Below are positions 36,300 to 47,900 of a DNA stretch of 64,000 bases, in pieces. The DNA is from Sapria himalayana (Eukaryota; Streptophyta; Magnoliopsida; Malpighiales; Rafflesiaceae), in contig JAREIK010012400.1 of assembly GCA_029783825.1 (NCBI GenBank), positions 1 through 64,000 of the forward strand, given 5' to 3'. Made by a program: the position numbers and the translations under genes. The notes beneath the pieces were generated by a model, which had not been told where the DNA came from, ran no database searches, and saw only the letters and a list, made by a program, of their open reading frames with translations. Positions within the stretch are counted from its first letter, which is position 1; each line of letters starts with the position of its first letter.

Positions 36300-37221
36300 G
36301 CCAATATGATGTTAACAAGTGAGAAAGATGAATTTTAAGTAAAATAATATAATCTCAAAAGAATCATTTATGTGGGCAAAAGGACTTCAAATTGCCTAAT
36401 CCCAAATCACTTGTAACTTATATTTAATTTATTAAGTTTGCTTTAAAATTGAGCTTAAATTTTTTATTTCAAATTGTTACTGCAAGATCACTAGTTCTAT
36501 TTTTATAACATCCTTCAATATTGTATCATCAATCCTTCACACTATATCATTCTTTGGATCCCAAAGAAAATTTATGAGCATATTGATCATAATGGCCATT
36601 AAATCTAGACAATGCTAGTTTCAAAAAACTAGTATTGTCTAGATTATAATCTAGTATTGTCAAAAAACTAGTTACCAAATAAATGACTTCATTTATTTGG
36701 TGAAAATATAAATTATAAAATTGTCTTGACAAATTGAACAATTGGAGAGACTGTGTGCATCACCGTGATTATACTAAAAAATCAAAAATAATCTTAAACC
36801 GTATCCTAGGTCCAAAAAATAGATTAATTAGCTTTATTTTATGATTTACGTCTTTTAAATCTAATATTTTAAAATTCTACCAAAATATTACCAAAACACA
36901 GTGGAATTTAAACCATTTTGGATTTTTAGATTTATGTGTCTAAAATAAGTGTGTGTGTTCTACCCCAATATATATTTAACAAATCTGAAATATTACAACA
37001 TCATTATGTATATGTATATCAAATGCAAGTTAATTAAATCTACTATTTATACATCTACAAATTCAAACACGAAGCATAAAATATAATAAAAATATGTAAA
37101 TCTTTGTGTGTTTCTTGCATAGTCTTGAGTACCTGAGCACCACACAAATATCAACACATCCTCTAAACAAACACTGCATGCATATTGTACCTGCACAACA
37201 TCACCACTCCTATGCACAAAC
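36300..37221. other. AT-rich intergenic DNA
   Basis: Apart from the 20-bp hairpin, nothing was recognised. It may include the degraded 3' LTR of the second copia element. The short frame at 36547-36741 has no recognisable domain. Confidence 0.35.
36602..36645. repeat. Inverted repeat, 20-bp arms
   Basis: AATCTAGACAATGCTAGTTT (36602-36621) and its reverse complement with one mismatch (36626-36645) flank a 4-base loop. A partial third copy (ATCTAGTATTGTCAAAAAAC) follows. It looks like local duplication, not a functional terminator. Confidence 0.85.
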
Positions 37222-38133
37222 ATTGCATGTAGAGGTGTCAAACGGGCCGGCCCAGCACGGCACGGCACGGTTTTTTAAATTCGGGTACGGCACGGCCCGT
37301 GGGCACGGCAAAGCCGTGCCGTGCCGTGCCGGCCCGCTCGGGCACGGGCGCACGGCAAGGCAGGGCAGGCGGGGCGGGGCGGGTCTGTTTGGACCCGACC
37401 CGCGGTCTTTTTACCGAGGGCGGGGCCCGGTTGGGTCACGAGTCACGACTCAGTGAGTCGTGACCGTGAGTCGTGACTCGTGAGTCACGACTCACGACTA
37501 GAGGTGTCAAACGGGCCGGGCCGGCCCGGCCCAGCACGAGGCACGGCACGGTTCGGCCGTGCCTGGGCCGGCCCGGCACGATAAAAAAACGTGCCCGGGC
37601 CCGTGCCGTGCCCGGGCGAACAAACCACGTGCCGGGCCGTGCCCGGCACGAGCCGTGCCTTGGCACGGCACGCCGGCACGCGTGGCTGCGTCGTGAGTCG
37701 TGAGTCGTGACTCGTGACCCAACCGGGCCCCGCCCCCGGTAAAAAGACCGCGGGTCGGGTCCAAACAGACCCGCCCCGCCTGCCCTGCCTTGCCGTGCGC
37801 CCGTGCCCACGGGCCGTGCCGTGCCCGAATTTAAAAAACCGTGCCGTGCCGGGCACGGCACGGTAGCACGGCTGGGCACGTGAAAAACAGGCCGTGCCGT
37901 GCTGGGCCGGCCCGTTTGACACCTCTACTCACGACACAGCCACGCGTGCCGGCGTGCCGTGCCAAGGCACGAGCCGTGCCGGGCCAGGCACGGCACGGCT
38001 CGTGGTTTGTTCGCCCGGGCACGGCACAGGCCCGGGCACGTTTTTTTATCGTGCCGGGCCGGCCCAGGCACGGCCGAACCATGCCGTGCCTCGTGCTAGG
38101 CCGGCCCAGCCCGTTGACACCTCTAATTGCATG
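37222..38133 (+). mobile_element. Outer hAT miniature element of a nested pair
   Basis: Flanked by perfect 8-bp duplications ATTGCATG (37222-37229 and 38126-38133). The element is 37230-38125, with ends TAGAGGTGTCAAACGGGCC and, at the right, GTTGACACCTCTA. Without the nested insert it is about 459 bp, close to the 504-bp copy at 18968 and in the same orientation. It carries the same TTTAAATTCGGG(C/T)ACGG block, TTTGGACCCGACCCGCGG block and central GTCGTGACTC repeats. CpGs are largely intact. The many long frames here on both strands result from stop-poor GC-rich repeats, not genes. Confidence 0.93.
37491..37935 (-). mobile_element. Inner hAT miniature element, nested and inverted
   Basis: The inner element 37499-37927 (429 bp) has perfect terminal repeats TAGAGGTGTCAAACGGGCC and an 8-bp duplication CTCACGAC at 37491-37498 and 37928-37935. 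The target is the central GTCACGACTC repeat block of the outer copy. It is inverted relative to the outer element: its internal landmarks (CCCGCGGTCTTTTTACC, AATTTAAAAAACCG) appear reverse-complemented. The outer element is therefore older than the inner one. Confidence 0.95.
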
Positions 38134-38291
38134 CATATCACACCCCTCCTCCGCAAGAATACCACCACTCCTCCACATTTATATCACAAAGTGAGAAATC
38201 CCTCATACAAAAAAAAGTAAAATGAAAACCAGCTAATCCAAACCTTATTACAACCTTACAGACCAGGGGCAAGGGGGATGACTCCACACAA

Positions 38292-38295
<4 letters not shown>

Positions 38296-38337
<42 letters not shown>
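38296..38337. repeat. (TA)n microsatellite
   Basis: About 21 uninterrupted TA units. Frames reading Tyr-Ile repeats on both strands come from this run. Confidence 0.97.
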
Positions 38338-38340
<3 letters not shown>

Positions 38341-38883
38341 ATACACTTTTTGTATGACAAACCAAATAGCTGTGGTAGTAGTTGTGGTAGCAACAACAAC
38401 CAAGCATGGCAACCATGCCTGATAGTCACGCTAGCAGGCAGGCCTAACATCCAAGCCTAACCAGCCAAATATTAAAACATCAATCTTGATGAATAAAAAA
38501 TAATATTTAAATTTAAGAATATATAATATACATTAAAATATAACAATGTATATTTTTAAGAATCTATGATTTGATGGATAAAATAGTGTTAATACACTAT
38601 TTTAAAAGATAGCATATCTTAATTATTCATTTAATTTATATTTAACCTACAGAATAAACAAATTTAATCAATACGGCTTAATTAAATGAATGTGCAGAAA
38701 CCCATTACAAAGAAACCGATGGGCGCACCCTCAAGAATTCTTGCTAGGAGCAAACTTTTAACTACTATTTACTTGTAGTTCAATCCTGCTAGTGCTGAGG
38801 TGGCAGAGTACACAGATTGAACATGTTGTGCATAATCGTTAAGTATTTTTTGGGTAGCCATGACGGAGAAGCAAAATGTTGGT

Positions 38884-39549
38884 TCAGACCCCGCAGAAAA
38901 TAAACTTCGAAGCAGCAAAAAGAAAAGTCCCGGAGGCGACTAGGTAAATAGGAATAGCATTCTGCAAGCACCAAACGATCGGTCGCCACTGTATTGCAAC
39001 GCTAGAACTCGTCATCCTCCGTCTAAAATAAGGTTCTTTTGTCAGATCGAAGCATTTCCCCTTCACCCTCAGCTCCAGCACGCACCTCGTCACTGATCTA
39101 TATTCATTCCTCTGTTCTAGCATGCGTCGCCACGCTATGTAGTACAAGTACACCTTTACCTGAGCTACAAAAACAAACATTAGCGAGGTAGAAGCTGAAA
39201 CTAAAGAAGGAATCCACCATTTGTTGCAGGTATAATCAGATCTGTTAGCAGAAGACGTGAAAACTAGGATGAGAAATAGTCCGTGAGACACCAAAAAGAA
39301 ACAGCAGAGGAGAAATATCTCGGTTTTAATGGAATCGATTCTCGATTCCATGACAGAGACCCGACGACCACAAACAGTTTTCTCTCTGTGCCACAACTTG
39401 AGGAGTAACATATGGCCTGGACTTTGTGAGATTTCTGTTAACGGGTGGCTTTGGATGGCCGAAATCGAGTCTCTGCAATATTTAATTTCAGGCTCTTCTG
39501 CATCTGGGATCTCTATGATATGTGCATCTGCATCATTCGCTTCTGCCAT
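38884..39549 (-). CDS. Small three-helix membrane protein, plant gene of unknown function
   Basis: A 221-residue single-exon frame and the best host-gene candidate in the window. The start at 39549 (ATGGCAGAAG, good plant context) gives an acidic, hydrophilic N-terminus (MAEANDADAHIIEIPDAEEP). An in-frame ATG at 39627 would add 26 very hydrophobic residues, but that stretch is AT-rich and looks like 5' leader. Hydrophobic segments lie at about residues 77-98 (IFLLCCFFLVSHGLFLILVF), 113-138 and 198-218, with a basic, coiled-coil-prone loop at 139-190 (RRMLEQRNEYRSVTRCVLEL). The pattern of a W-rich KWWIPS patch, three helices and a C-terminal SKFIF reminds me of a conserved plant transmembrane family, but I cannot name it or give a function. 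Codon use and GC are higher than the surroundings, with no stop or frameshift. It ends in TGA. Confidence 0.75.
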   Translation of the reverse strand: MAEANDADAHIIEIPDAEEPEIKYCRDSISAIQSHPLTEISQSPGHMLLLKLWHREKTVCGRRVSVMESRIDSIKTEIFLLCCFFLVSHGLFLILVFTSSANRSDYTCNKWWIPSLVSASTSLMFVFVAQVKVYLYYIAWRRMLEQRNEYRSVTRCVLELRVKGKCFDLTKEPYFRRRMTSSSVAIQWRPIVWCLQNAIPIYLVASGTFLFAASKFIFCGV

Positions 39550-39760
39550 GTAGATAAATATATAATACAACAGATGCACACAAAAGCAAACCAACAGATG
39601 AAAACAAAACAAGAAAAATGGTAACAAAATCGAAATGTATTAAATATCGGGCTTTGGCTTTGAATAGAGAGTCGGTAACAAGAGATTGAAGATATAGATT
39701 CGAGATTTATGAACTTTTGATTATCGTAAATCCATCCTGTAATGGCAAGTTGAGTTACAG

Positions 39761-39770
39761 GTATTTAAAT
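39761..39770 (-). promoter_or_regulatory. Possible TATA box of the membrane-protein gene
   Basis: Minus strand ATTTAAATAC, about 215 bases upstream of the chosen ATG, leaving a 5' leader of some 180 bases if transcription starts 30 bases downstream. The region to 39900 is less AT-rich than the flanks, as expected of a promoter. Confidence 0.35.
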
Positions 39771-39899
39771 CAAATGTTGAAGAACACCTGGCTTCAGATA
39801 TTAACGGTTAGATTTTTAGTGATCCCCACTCACTCCAACGGTGTGGTTTCCGGTTGCCCCTTTCCAAACTCCTTATATTAGAAACGCCTGCCCAAACTA

Positions 39900-41930
39900 T
39901 TAAAAAAAAAACTAAAAATAAGATTTAACACAAAATGTAGTTGAGTATTAAACTAATTAACCAAATATTTACCAGATATGAATTTTCTTGATTAGAAATT
40001 ACTAGCAAAACTATTTCACATTTTATGTTTCTAAAACTAAAATTTAGATTTTTTTTTTAAATGCCATTGTGCAAAAAACTAGTTAACCAAATATATATGT
40101 TAATGTAAAAGTGTTAAGTGATTTAAAATTAGTTATTAGCAACAACTGTTTGAATTTTTCCTATATTTTCTTGACCATGTTTCTATTGGATAAGAGTTAT
40201 TTTTTACTCTCTCATAAATTAAAGTAGTAGCTAGCATGTTCATATTATGGCTAATTTAAATCCCTTTTTTGTAGGTAAGGTTTAATATAAACTTATTGGG
40301 TTACACACACCCTTGTTAGACTTGGCCTTGTTAGACTCTTCTAAATTAAACTCTCCAATCAATAAATCATTAGTTAATATGGAAATTATGAAATTTCCAA
40401 ATATACAATAAAGAATAATGGACAAAGACAATTATTAAAACTATAAGGATGTTAATATCTAATATTTCTAAAGCTACACAGATAGAAGTAACACAATAGA
40501 ATATAGACTAGAATCTGATTGAAAATTTTAATCTTGTAATCTATATAAAGAATCCAAAGCTCCTCAAATGATTAATTTATAAGCCACACTTACTATATAT
40601 CTTAAAATCTATAACAATAAAAAATTACAAATAATTACTTTTCAATTTATGATGCTTTCATAATAAGCATCATAAAATAGAATGTTACTATGAAGCTTTG
40701 AGAAGAGAATAATTATTTTATATTTTTGTTTTTTGTTGGTAAAACATACACCTTAATATGTGTGTGTGTATTATATATATAAACACACATAGTGTTGCAC
40801 AGATGGCAAGTCCGACCGAAAGGCCAAACACACCAAATCCTAAGCTTCACAAGGCTCTAGAATGTGGGGCTGCAAGAAAAATATGATTGATGTGAGAGTC
40901 ATTCCCAAAATAAAAAAACAACGAAAGCAAAAGGGGGGCCATAATAGATATACGACTAACATACAACTCCGAGTTAGATAATAGAAAATTAAAAATATAA
41001 CTTTGTAGATCCAAATTTCCAACACCAACTCCACATCACTCTGCACCGCAACCCAAACCCAATAAGATCCAGCATCTTCCATCAACAATTTGTGCATGCA
41101 ATGCTACATTATGTGCTAATAAGTACCCATAATGATAAAAAAAGTGTAAGGTAACTGGGTGATCTGGACTACTTTACCACATCAACCCCATGCTGCCGTG
41201 TGAGCATTCCTAATCTCACACAAAAGCATCAGTAACAAGGGAAAATAAGTGTGAGCATTCCTAATCTCTTAACCTTGAACAAATTTTATATTTTGGTTTG
41301 ATGTTTATATGCTTTAAATTTTACATTTAATTCTAATAAGCATCATTAAAGTATAATAATCTAGGCTTAAGAATAATATATTATGCATATTGTGATGCTT
41401 AGATTCGTGGATAAACATTTTTTCCCATAGGAGTTGAGGATCCAAGGACATGAGTCAATTGAGATGTTTTTCCCAATTCTCTTGTATTTTTTAGGCTTAG
41501 ATATGTAGCGTGCAAGAAATTTTTTTTTCTTCATTTAGCGAGAGATTAGTGATCATTATTCAATTTCAAAACTAGGTTACTTACTTGAAGTTCTAGGTTT
41601 TATGTTTGTGAAATTTGTTAAACTCAAATGGCATGTTATGGTTTTTTGTTTTGATGGTGAAATATTCTTTTCATTTATTAAATTGAAGTGGCTGTAAGTT
41701 TTCTATTTGATTGTGGCAACCATCATTTTTTGGCAGTGAGTTTTGTATTTTGATTATGTTTTCATTTATTAAACTGAATTACTGTAATTTTATGAGTTTT
41801 CTATTTTGAATTAACCCTAGTATGTAAAATATTCTTTTCAACCATACTACATTATAGCTGCCATGATTTTCTATTTTGATCGTGTAATATTAACATTGTG
41901 TCACATTGAAAATCACATTTAGTGTCTTGA
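39900..41930. other. Intergenic DNA with a dispersed repeat and a weak frame
   Basis: AT-rich. 40380-40630 is a copy of a dispersed repeat also seen at 60270-60520. An 85-residue minus-strand frame at 41097-40840 lies in a less AT-rich patch but shows no domain. It may be a gene relic because its GC is locally raised, but I would not call it a gene. Confidence 0.4.
40380..40630 (+). repeat. Dispersed repeat, copy 1
   Basis: Shares with 60270-60520, in the same order and orientation, AAATTATGAAAT(T)TCCAA, GGACAA(A/G)GACA, ATATTAATGTCTAATAT-like, AAAGTAACACA, AATCTATATAAA and CTTAAAATCTA. The family is unknown. It could be the 3' portion of a non-LTR element. Confidence 0.65.
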
Positions 41931-41944
41931 TAAGAGGCTTCTAT

Positions 41945-41995
41945 GATAGTAGTGGTAGTTGTGATGGAGATTGTGATGGAGATTGTGATGGTTTT
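41945..41995. repeat. Short GATGGAGATTGT tandem repeat
   Basis: GTGATGGAGATT is repeated twice, with a third partial unit GTGATGGTTTTGG and a related GTAGTGGTAGTT start. No gene lies around it. Confidence 0.7.
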
Positions 41996-41999
41996 GGTA

Positions 42000-43280
42000 T
42001 AAACAATTTTAGTTGTTAATCACTATTTTTTTATGTTCATATATCATGTTATAAAAAATATATATAAAGTAAATTAATATGTAATTTTATTTACTACATT
42101 ATACTATCATAAGAAAAAAATATTTTAATTTATTTCATCTTGTCATGATTTAATTGAGAATGATAATTATTAAAATACTTTCTATGAAAATGTAATGAGA
42201 AAGATGAATAGCATGTGAATGAGATCCATGGAATGTTATTAATTTTCTAAAGAACATTTTAGTATTTAAATTATTTGGAATTCAATTAATTTCAAAGTAT
42301 TTTCTGTAAATACTTTATAGGTATACATTATGTCTTTATTATGAACTTGATATGATGAATGGCATATTACTAGTCATGATACACTTAGATGACATTTCTT
42401 CTATTGCATTGTTTGTTTCCAAAAGTCTTATATCTTTCTAACTGATGTTGTAAAAAAGTACTCTTTTTATGATCATAAATGTCTTATGTATGCTCACTTT
42501 TATTTTGTAGTTTTGGTATAAACTAGTCATGATACTACTAGTCATGATACTCTTATGTATGCTCACTTTTATTTTGTTGAGATACTCATTCATTTCCTAC
42601 TCTCTATTCATTTTCATTGCATTGTAATTTAGTTTTTTTAATATAATTATGGTGTGTGTGTTTGTGTGTGTGTGTGCATGTAAGAGTGCGAGTGAGTGTG
42701 CATTATTTTGCAACTTGAATGCTAATCATAGAAAAAATAATTTCAATGAAGATTTTGTATTGAAAAATGAAGGCTCTCTTCAAAATATTTTGATGATGCA
42801 TTTAGAGATTTACATTAAATGCATGTGCCACCACCATCATTTAAGTAAGCTATGAAGCATAGTCTTGCATGTATGAACCATAAAAGAAAAAAATAATAAC
42901 ACAATGAAGATTGCACTACTAGTGATAAGACATCACAATTCTACTTTAGTTGCTGCATCTTTAGAATTTGAAGAGTGATGATGCACTAATTAACACACAA
43001 AATTTACTTCTATTAATGATAAATTTATCGTGCTATAATGTATTTGACCTCTTTGACATCTTTCACCACATGTTTTCATTTGTATTTATTGTTTGAATAT
43101 ACCATACATGTTACTCAATGATGTTTGAATACTTGTCTAAGAATTTAAAAATTATTATTTCCTTGATCTTTAAATTCATTATTTTTTTTGTTATCTTTTT
43201 TATTCGAATTAGTTATTTCATTATTTTTTGCTGACACAGAAAAATATGGTCTATTGCATGGCTTGCTTTTTTCTATAATA
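42000..43280. other. AT-rich intergenic DNA before the Kelch relic
   Basis: Contains a duplicated 25-bp block (CTTATGTATGCTCACTTTTA at 42483 and 42552) and a TG-rich microsatellite at 42652-42677. CACTACTAGTGATAAGAC at 42914-42931 resembles the end of a CACTA element. I could not find its partner on the right side of the transposon. Confidence 0.4.
42652..42677. repeat. (GT)n microsatellite
   Basis: GTGTGTGTGTTTGTGTGTGTGTGTGC, with one interruption. The open frame 42649-42855 starting here is a chance frame. Confidence 0.9.
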
Positions 43281-43529
43281 CAATGGATAAACATGTTTGT
43301 GAATATTATGTTGAGAGCAGGCAATATTTTCATTTCTACTCTCTAATATTCAAAATGGGGTGGGTGATTGAGAATGGGGCTCCAATTACTAATGTTTCCC
43401 ATTTAATTAATGAATCTAATTATGAAAGTCATCATATTGAGAACCAGTGGGATTCATGTTTTTATTTCATCCACATGAAAGAGAACTATCAATTTGCTGC
43501 CGCTTTCACAATGTCAAATCTAATTTTGC

Positions 43530-44215
43530 AGTAATTGTGACTCTGAAAAAAGGTTTAAGTCTTTGATCCAAAGGGAGAAATTGTACAAGCTAAGAAAACT
43601 TATGGAAATTATTGAATGAATGCTTAATGTGTTCAGACAAGGAATTTTGGTTCTTTGAACTAAGCTGTTCATTTTTAGAAAAGAGATAACACCTCATGTT
43701 ATATGAAAATATAAAACAACTTAACAAATAGAAAGACTTGTGACAATAACTTGATTGAGTTATTATTCCAAGCATGAGTAAATCTAGGAAATTATGCTTG
43801 GGAGTATTTATATGGATGTGATGTTCCGTATTATATGTGGGATTGGGGAGGTAACACGAGCATGCTTACATTTCAGGAAGTGTATGATTTGAAGACAAGA
43901 TCATGGTATGTGATTCCAAACATATTCCAAAGTCGAAATGTGACTGGAGCAACTAAATCATCTTTGGCTATGAAGGCATAGCTCTTGGTTATAGTTGTTA
44001 ATGAGGAACTCTATGTAGTTGATATTGCTAAAAATGAGTTGAAAAAATGTGACAAGAGAGAGAACATGAAGATTACACCTGGTTGACTTTTAGAATGGGT
44101 AGTTTCTATAAACATATGGGGGCAAGCATTTAGGGCATGCAGAGATAGACTAATTGTGATAGGTGGCAATACAACATTGGGTGGAGGAATAAGTGAGTTG
44201 ACCTCTTGAATTTTT
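43530..44215 (+). pseudogene. F-box/Kelch-repeat protein relic, SKIP11-like
   Basis: From 43880 to 44209 a single frame reads VYDLKTRSWYVIPNIFQSRN, then VVNEELYVVDIAKNELKKCD, then VSINIWGQAFRACRDRLIVI and GGNTTLGGGISEL. This is the C-terminal Kelch region of plant F-box/Kelch proteins of the SKIP11/At1g74510 type, where the block W-G-L-A-F-R-A-C-G-D-R-L-I-V-I-G-G is diagnostic. Two in-frame stops interrupt it (about 43979 and 44085). Upstream, about 43540-43610, RFKSLIQREKLYKLRK matches the segment just after the F-box (F-R-S-L-I-R-S-G-E-I-Y-K-L-R-R). The middle Kelch repeats are missing or decayed. In intact relatives the protein selects substrates for an SCF ubiquitin ligase. Here it is a non-functional fragment lying directly upstream of, and in the same orientation as, a CACTA transposase. 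Confidence 0.82.
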
Positions 44216-44945
44216 GAGCCAAAATCCCTCTTAGTGATAATATTTAGTGACAAAACTACATGGATATTTCATTTGTAATTGTGTTATAATGGGATGCTGA
44301 AATAAGTTAAATTTTATATTTCTTGTTGTCCTTATACAAAAGATTTTCATGAATCTTCTCCTTTGACGTTATTTGTCAAAAAATATTGAAATTTGTCTTT
44401 TTTTTTTGTTTCTTACATTTTGATAGTTACTTCCATTTTATTTTCATGATTGGTATTGTGTTAACTCTAAAAGTATGGTTAAATACTATGATTCTCTATT
44501 CTTTTTTTTTGTTTTCATTTATTTGTATTATTTGAGGCAATTATATATATAATGACTGCCACATTTCATATCATAAACATGTGTCTATTTTTTGTAATTA
44601 TTTTTTGTTCTATCATTTTTTTGTTTAATAATTTAAGAGCAACGTACACAACTAGTATAAGCTTTAGTGCTGACTAATCTAGATTTGATATCCTACTTCA
44701 TCTTATCAAATATGTTTTTTTTTTGTTTTTTTCTATGCATAATAAGGAATCTTTGTTGCTCGAGTTAACTTGACTTTTGATATTGTAACCTCTACACAAT
44801 AGTGTTCTAGTTTTTTTTATACATGAAACATTAGTTCTTAGTTTTATTTCTAAAGGCATTATTTTATTATGTTTGATTGCTCATTGTGGACATATATTTT
44901 CTATTATAAAACTTTAGCTTACATTTTGTACAAAATTGAATCATT
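44216..44945. other. Spacer between Kelch relic and transposase
   Basis: T-rich, with no coding remnant recognised. It could be 5' non-coding DNA of the CACTA element. Confidence 0.35.
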
Positions 44946-47900
44946 CATGGTTGTCAAAAAATAGGTCAAAGGAATATGAAAGTGGGGTTAGAAACTATAT
45001 TGCATTTGCAATTCTAAATTCTTCACTTGAAACCTCTATCAAATGTCAATGTATACCATGTAGAAATTTTGAATTTCAAACACCACATAAGATTTAAAAA
45101 TATTTATTCTTTTATGAAATTGATCAAAACTATAATACTTGGTTTTGGCACGGGGAAGCAACTCCAAGTAGTGGATCAATAAAAACTAGGAGAGCATGTT
45201 TTGATGGAATTGAAATTGCTAATGTGGATTATATAGTAGATATGGTAAAAGCTACACATAATAATTATAATACTAATCTAGAATTATTCAAAAAATTACT
45301 TTACGTTGTTGAAAAACCTTTGTTTCTAGGTTGAAAAAATTAACAAATTTATCTGCATTAATCAAATTATACAATTTGAAGGCAAGATATGGATGATCTT
45401 ATAAAAGCTTCTCGACACTATTAATATTGTTTTGGGACATGTCTCCTAATAACAAGTTACCATTAACCATGTATGAAACAAATTAGAAAACATTGAATGC
45501 ATTAGGTATGGAATATGAAAGAATATATGTTTGCCCCAATGATTACATATTTATAAGAATGACTTGAAAGATGCATTACCATGTCTAACATGTTGAACTT
45601 AAAGTTGGAAGGTGAAAAGACTAGGAACAAAGAAAAGTAGAGGATTTACTATTTAAAAAATGTGCTATTTCCACCTATCCATTAATTTAAAAAAATGTTT
45701 TTATCTTCTAAAATTGCAAAAGATCTTATATGGCATTCACAGAGTCAACAATTTGATGGAAAGCTAGGTCATCCTTCTAACTCTCCATCTTGAAGCTAAT
45801 TAATCATAGATGACTTGATTATGTAGTTGAATCTAAAAATTTTATACTTTCCATTTCAGTAGATGATATAAATCTTAGAGTTTTCATCCTTATGATTACT
45901 TATGATCTTCCATTATGGTTGTGCATGAAGAGAAAATTTATAATATTTTTTTTGTTAATATCAATACCATAACAACTTGACAATGATATTGATCTCCATG
46001 TGGCACAATTAATATTGAAGACCTCAAAACTTTGTTGGATGTAGGGATTGAAGCTTATGATTCATATAAAAAAAAGAAATGTTGACATTAAGAGCTATTC
46101 TATTATAAACAATTAATGATTTTCCTACCTAAGAAAATTTATCTTGTTGCATAATGAAAGAATATTTTACTTATTCAATATGTGGGGAGGAGACATGTTA
46201 ACATAGGCTCAAACATGTAAGACAGAACTCATTTATAGGCCATAGGCATTTCTTCTACACATTCACCATTTTAGGAAACATAAAAAGTTATAAGCTTATA
46301 TTCTTCATACATAAGTAGTTGAGATATCTATTTATTCATCACAATTTGTAGTAATCCACATTGAAAATTTTTTTCATGAAAGTATCATTGGTGCAATACT
46401 AAATATCTTAGGGAATTCAAAAGATTGACTAAAATCTCATCTTGATATATGGAGATGGACTTATGTAATGAATTGATATTAAAACTTGAACGAAATCATA
46501 CTTATCTTCTACTTACATGCTATACATTATCTAGAATGGAGAAAATTATATTTTGTCAAACCATTAGATGACTTAAATGTTCCTCAAGGTTATTTTTCAA
46601 ATTTTAGAAATTTTATATTAATAGATGATTTGAAGCTCTATGTCATAAAGTCTCGTGATTATCAAATAATGATACAAAGATTATTAACAATGTTATTATG
46701 TTCACTTTTCTTTGAGCATGTATAACATGCTTTTGCTAAATTATATTTTCTTTCAATGCTTTGTGTCAGAAAGTAATTGATGTCTTTTCATTAGATAAGT
46801 TGCTAAATAAGTTAGCTATGACATTATGCTTACTTGAGAAGTATTTCCCACCTTCTTTATTTGATGTCATGCTTCATTTGATGATTCATCATATTAGAGA
46901 GGTAAGATTATGTGTAATAGACTCTTTTAGATATATGTACCTATTTGAAAGATTTATGAGAGTATTAAAGAGGTATATTGGAAATCACAATCACTCTAAA
47001 GGTTATATTATCAATTATTATATTGTAGAGGAAGCTATTAAATTTTGTACGGAGTACTTATAAAATATGGATGTGCTTAGAATTTCTAGTTGTGTAAATA
47101 TTGACTAGAAACTTAGGACTCCTACATCTGCATCTCTTATTGCCCAAATGTACTTTAATATATTTTTACAAGTGCATCATATCTTAATAAATACAATAAT
47201 TACTTAACCTTTCAATGAGTAAGGATCAATTATTTATATTTAATATTCTTTTACCAAAGTTAAATTTTAACACTGATTATTATTATCTTTTATATTTTTT
47301 TATATATAGCACATGAATTTCTTAAAAGTGAATAATCGTCATAAATCAAAGAGTCCATAGTGGCTTCAAGAAGATGTATCATTAATAACACTGATCATCT
47401 AAATAGGTTGAACTTTCATTTAATGATAAAAAAGAACCTATATCAGATATGGTAAGGTGGATGTCACATGGTCCTACCCACTATGTATCCAAATATGATG
47501 GCTATATTGTTAATGGGTATCATTGTTTACATTATAAAAAAATCATGATGAATCATGAGTTACCCATAATGATTGAGTCAGTATTTTGGCATCAATAATG
47601 AAAATTACAAGTGCCAAGGATAAGAATCTAGTGTTTGATGAGCTATGTTTCAAATGGATCATTACTAAGATATAGGAACTCGATTAAACCATATTTACCA
47701 TTCTAGTTTACAATTGAGTTGAAAATAAGAATGTCATCAAAATTGATGAGCTTGGATCCATATTTGTTGAATTAACTCTGATGACTCATAAATCAAATCC
47801 TTTCATTTTAGCATCCCAAGACAAGCAAGATTTCTATGCACATCACCAACTTGATGCAAGATGGTCAATTATTTTGTCAACTCCTCAAAGAGACTTCTTC

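Larger units (their letters stand above)
35600..36300 (+). pseudogene. Ty1/copia RNase H relic interrupted by an insertion
   Basis: From 35675 one frame reads SIAFISMIEIEYDIVK, a stop, then ANKKIIWLQVLLEVFEH and KIILFCNSSTKNLTGQS. This is the RNase H block V-A-L-S-T-x-E-A-E-Y followed by E-A-I-W-L-x-x-L-L. Coding similarity stops near 35830 and appears to resume at 36262 with DVMTKSINTKKP, the D-x-L-T-K-x-L C-terminal motif. The 430 bp between are an inverted copy of the preceding block and AT-rich repeat DNA. Confidence 0.72.

Noticed and set aside
37047..38220. A dozen overlapping frames of 76-147 residues
   Set aside because: Same reason: they cover the nested hAT elements and cross element borders.
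38256..38460. Frames with Tyr-Ile repeats on both strands
   Set aside because: They are translations of the (TA)n microsatellite.
40840..41097. 85-residue minus-strand frame in a less AT-rich patch
   Set aside because: No domain recognised and no start or splice signals that define a gene. Kept only as a possible relic.
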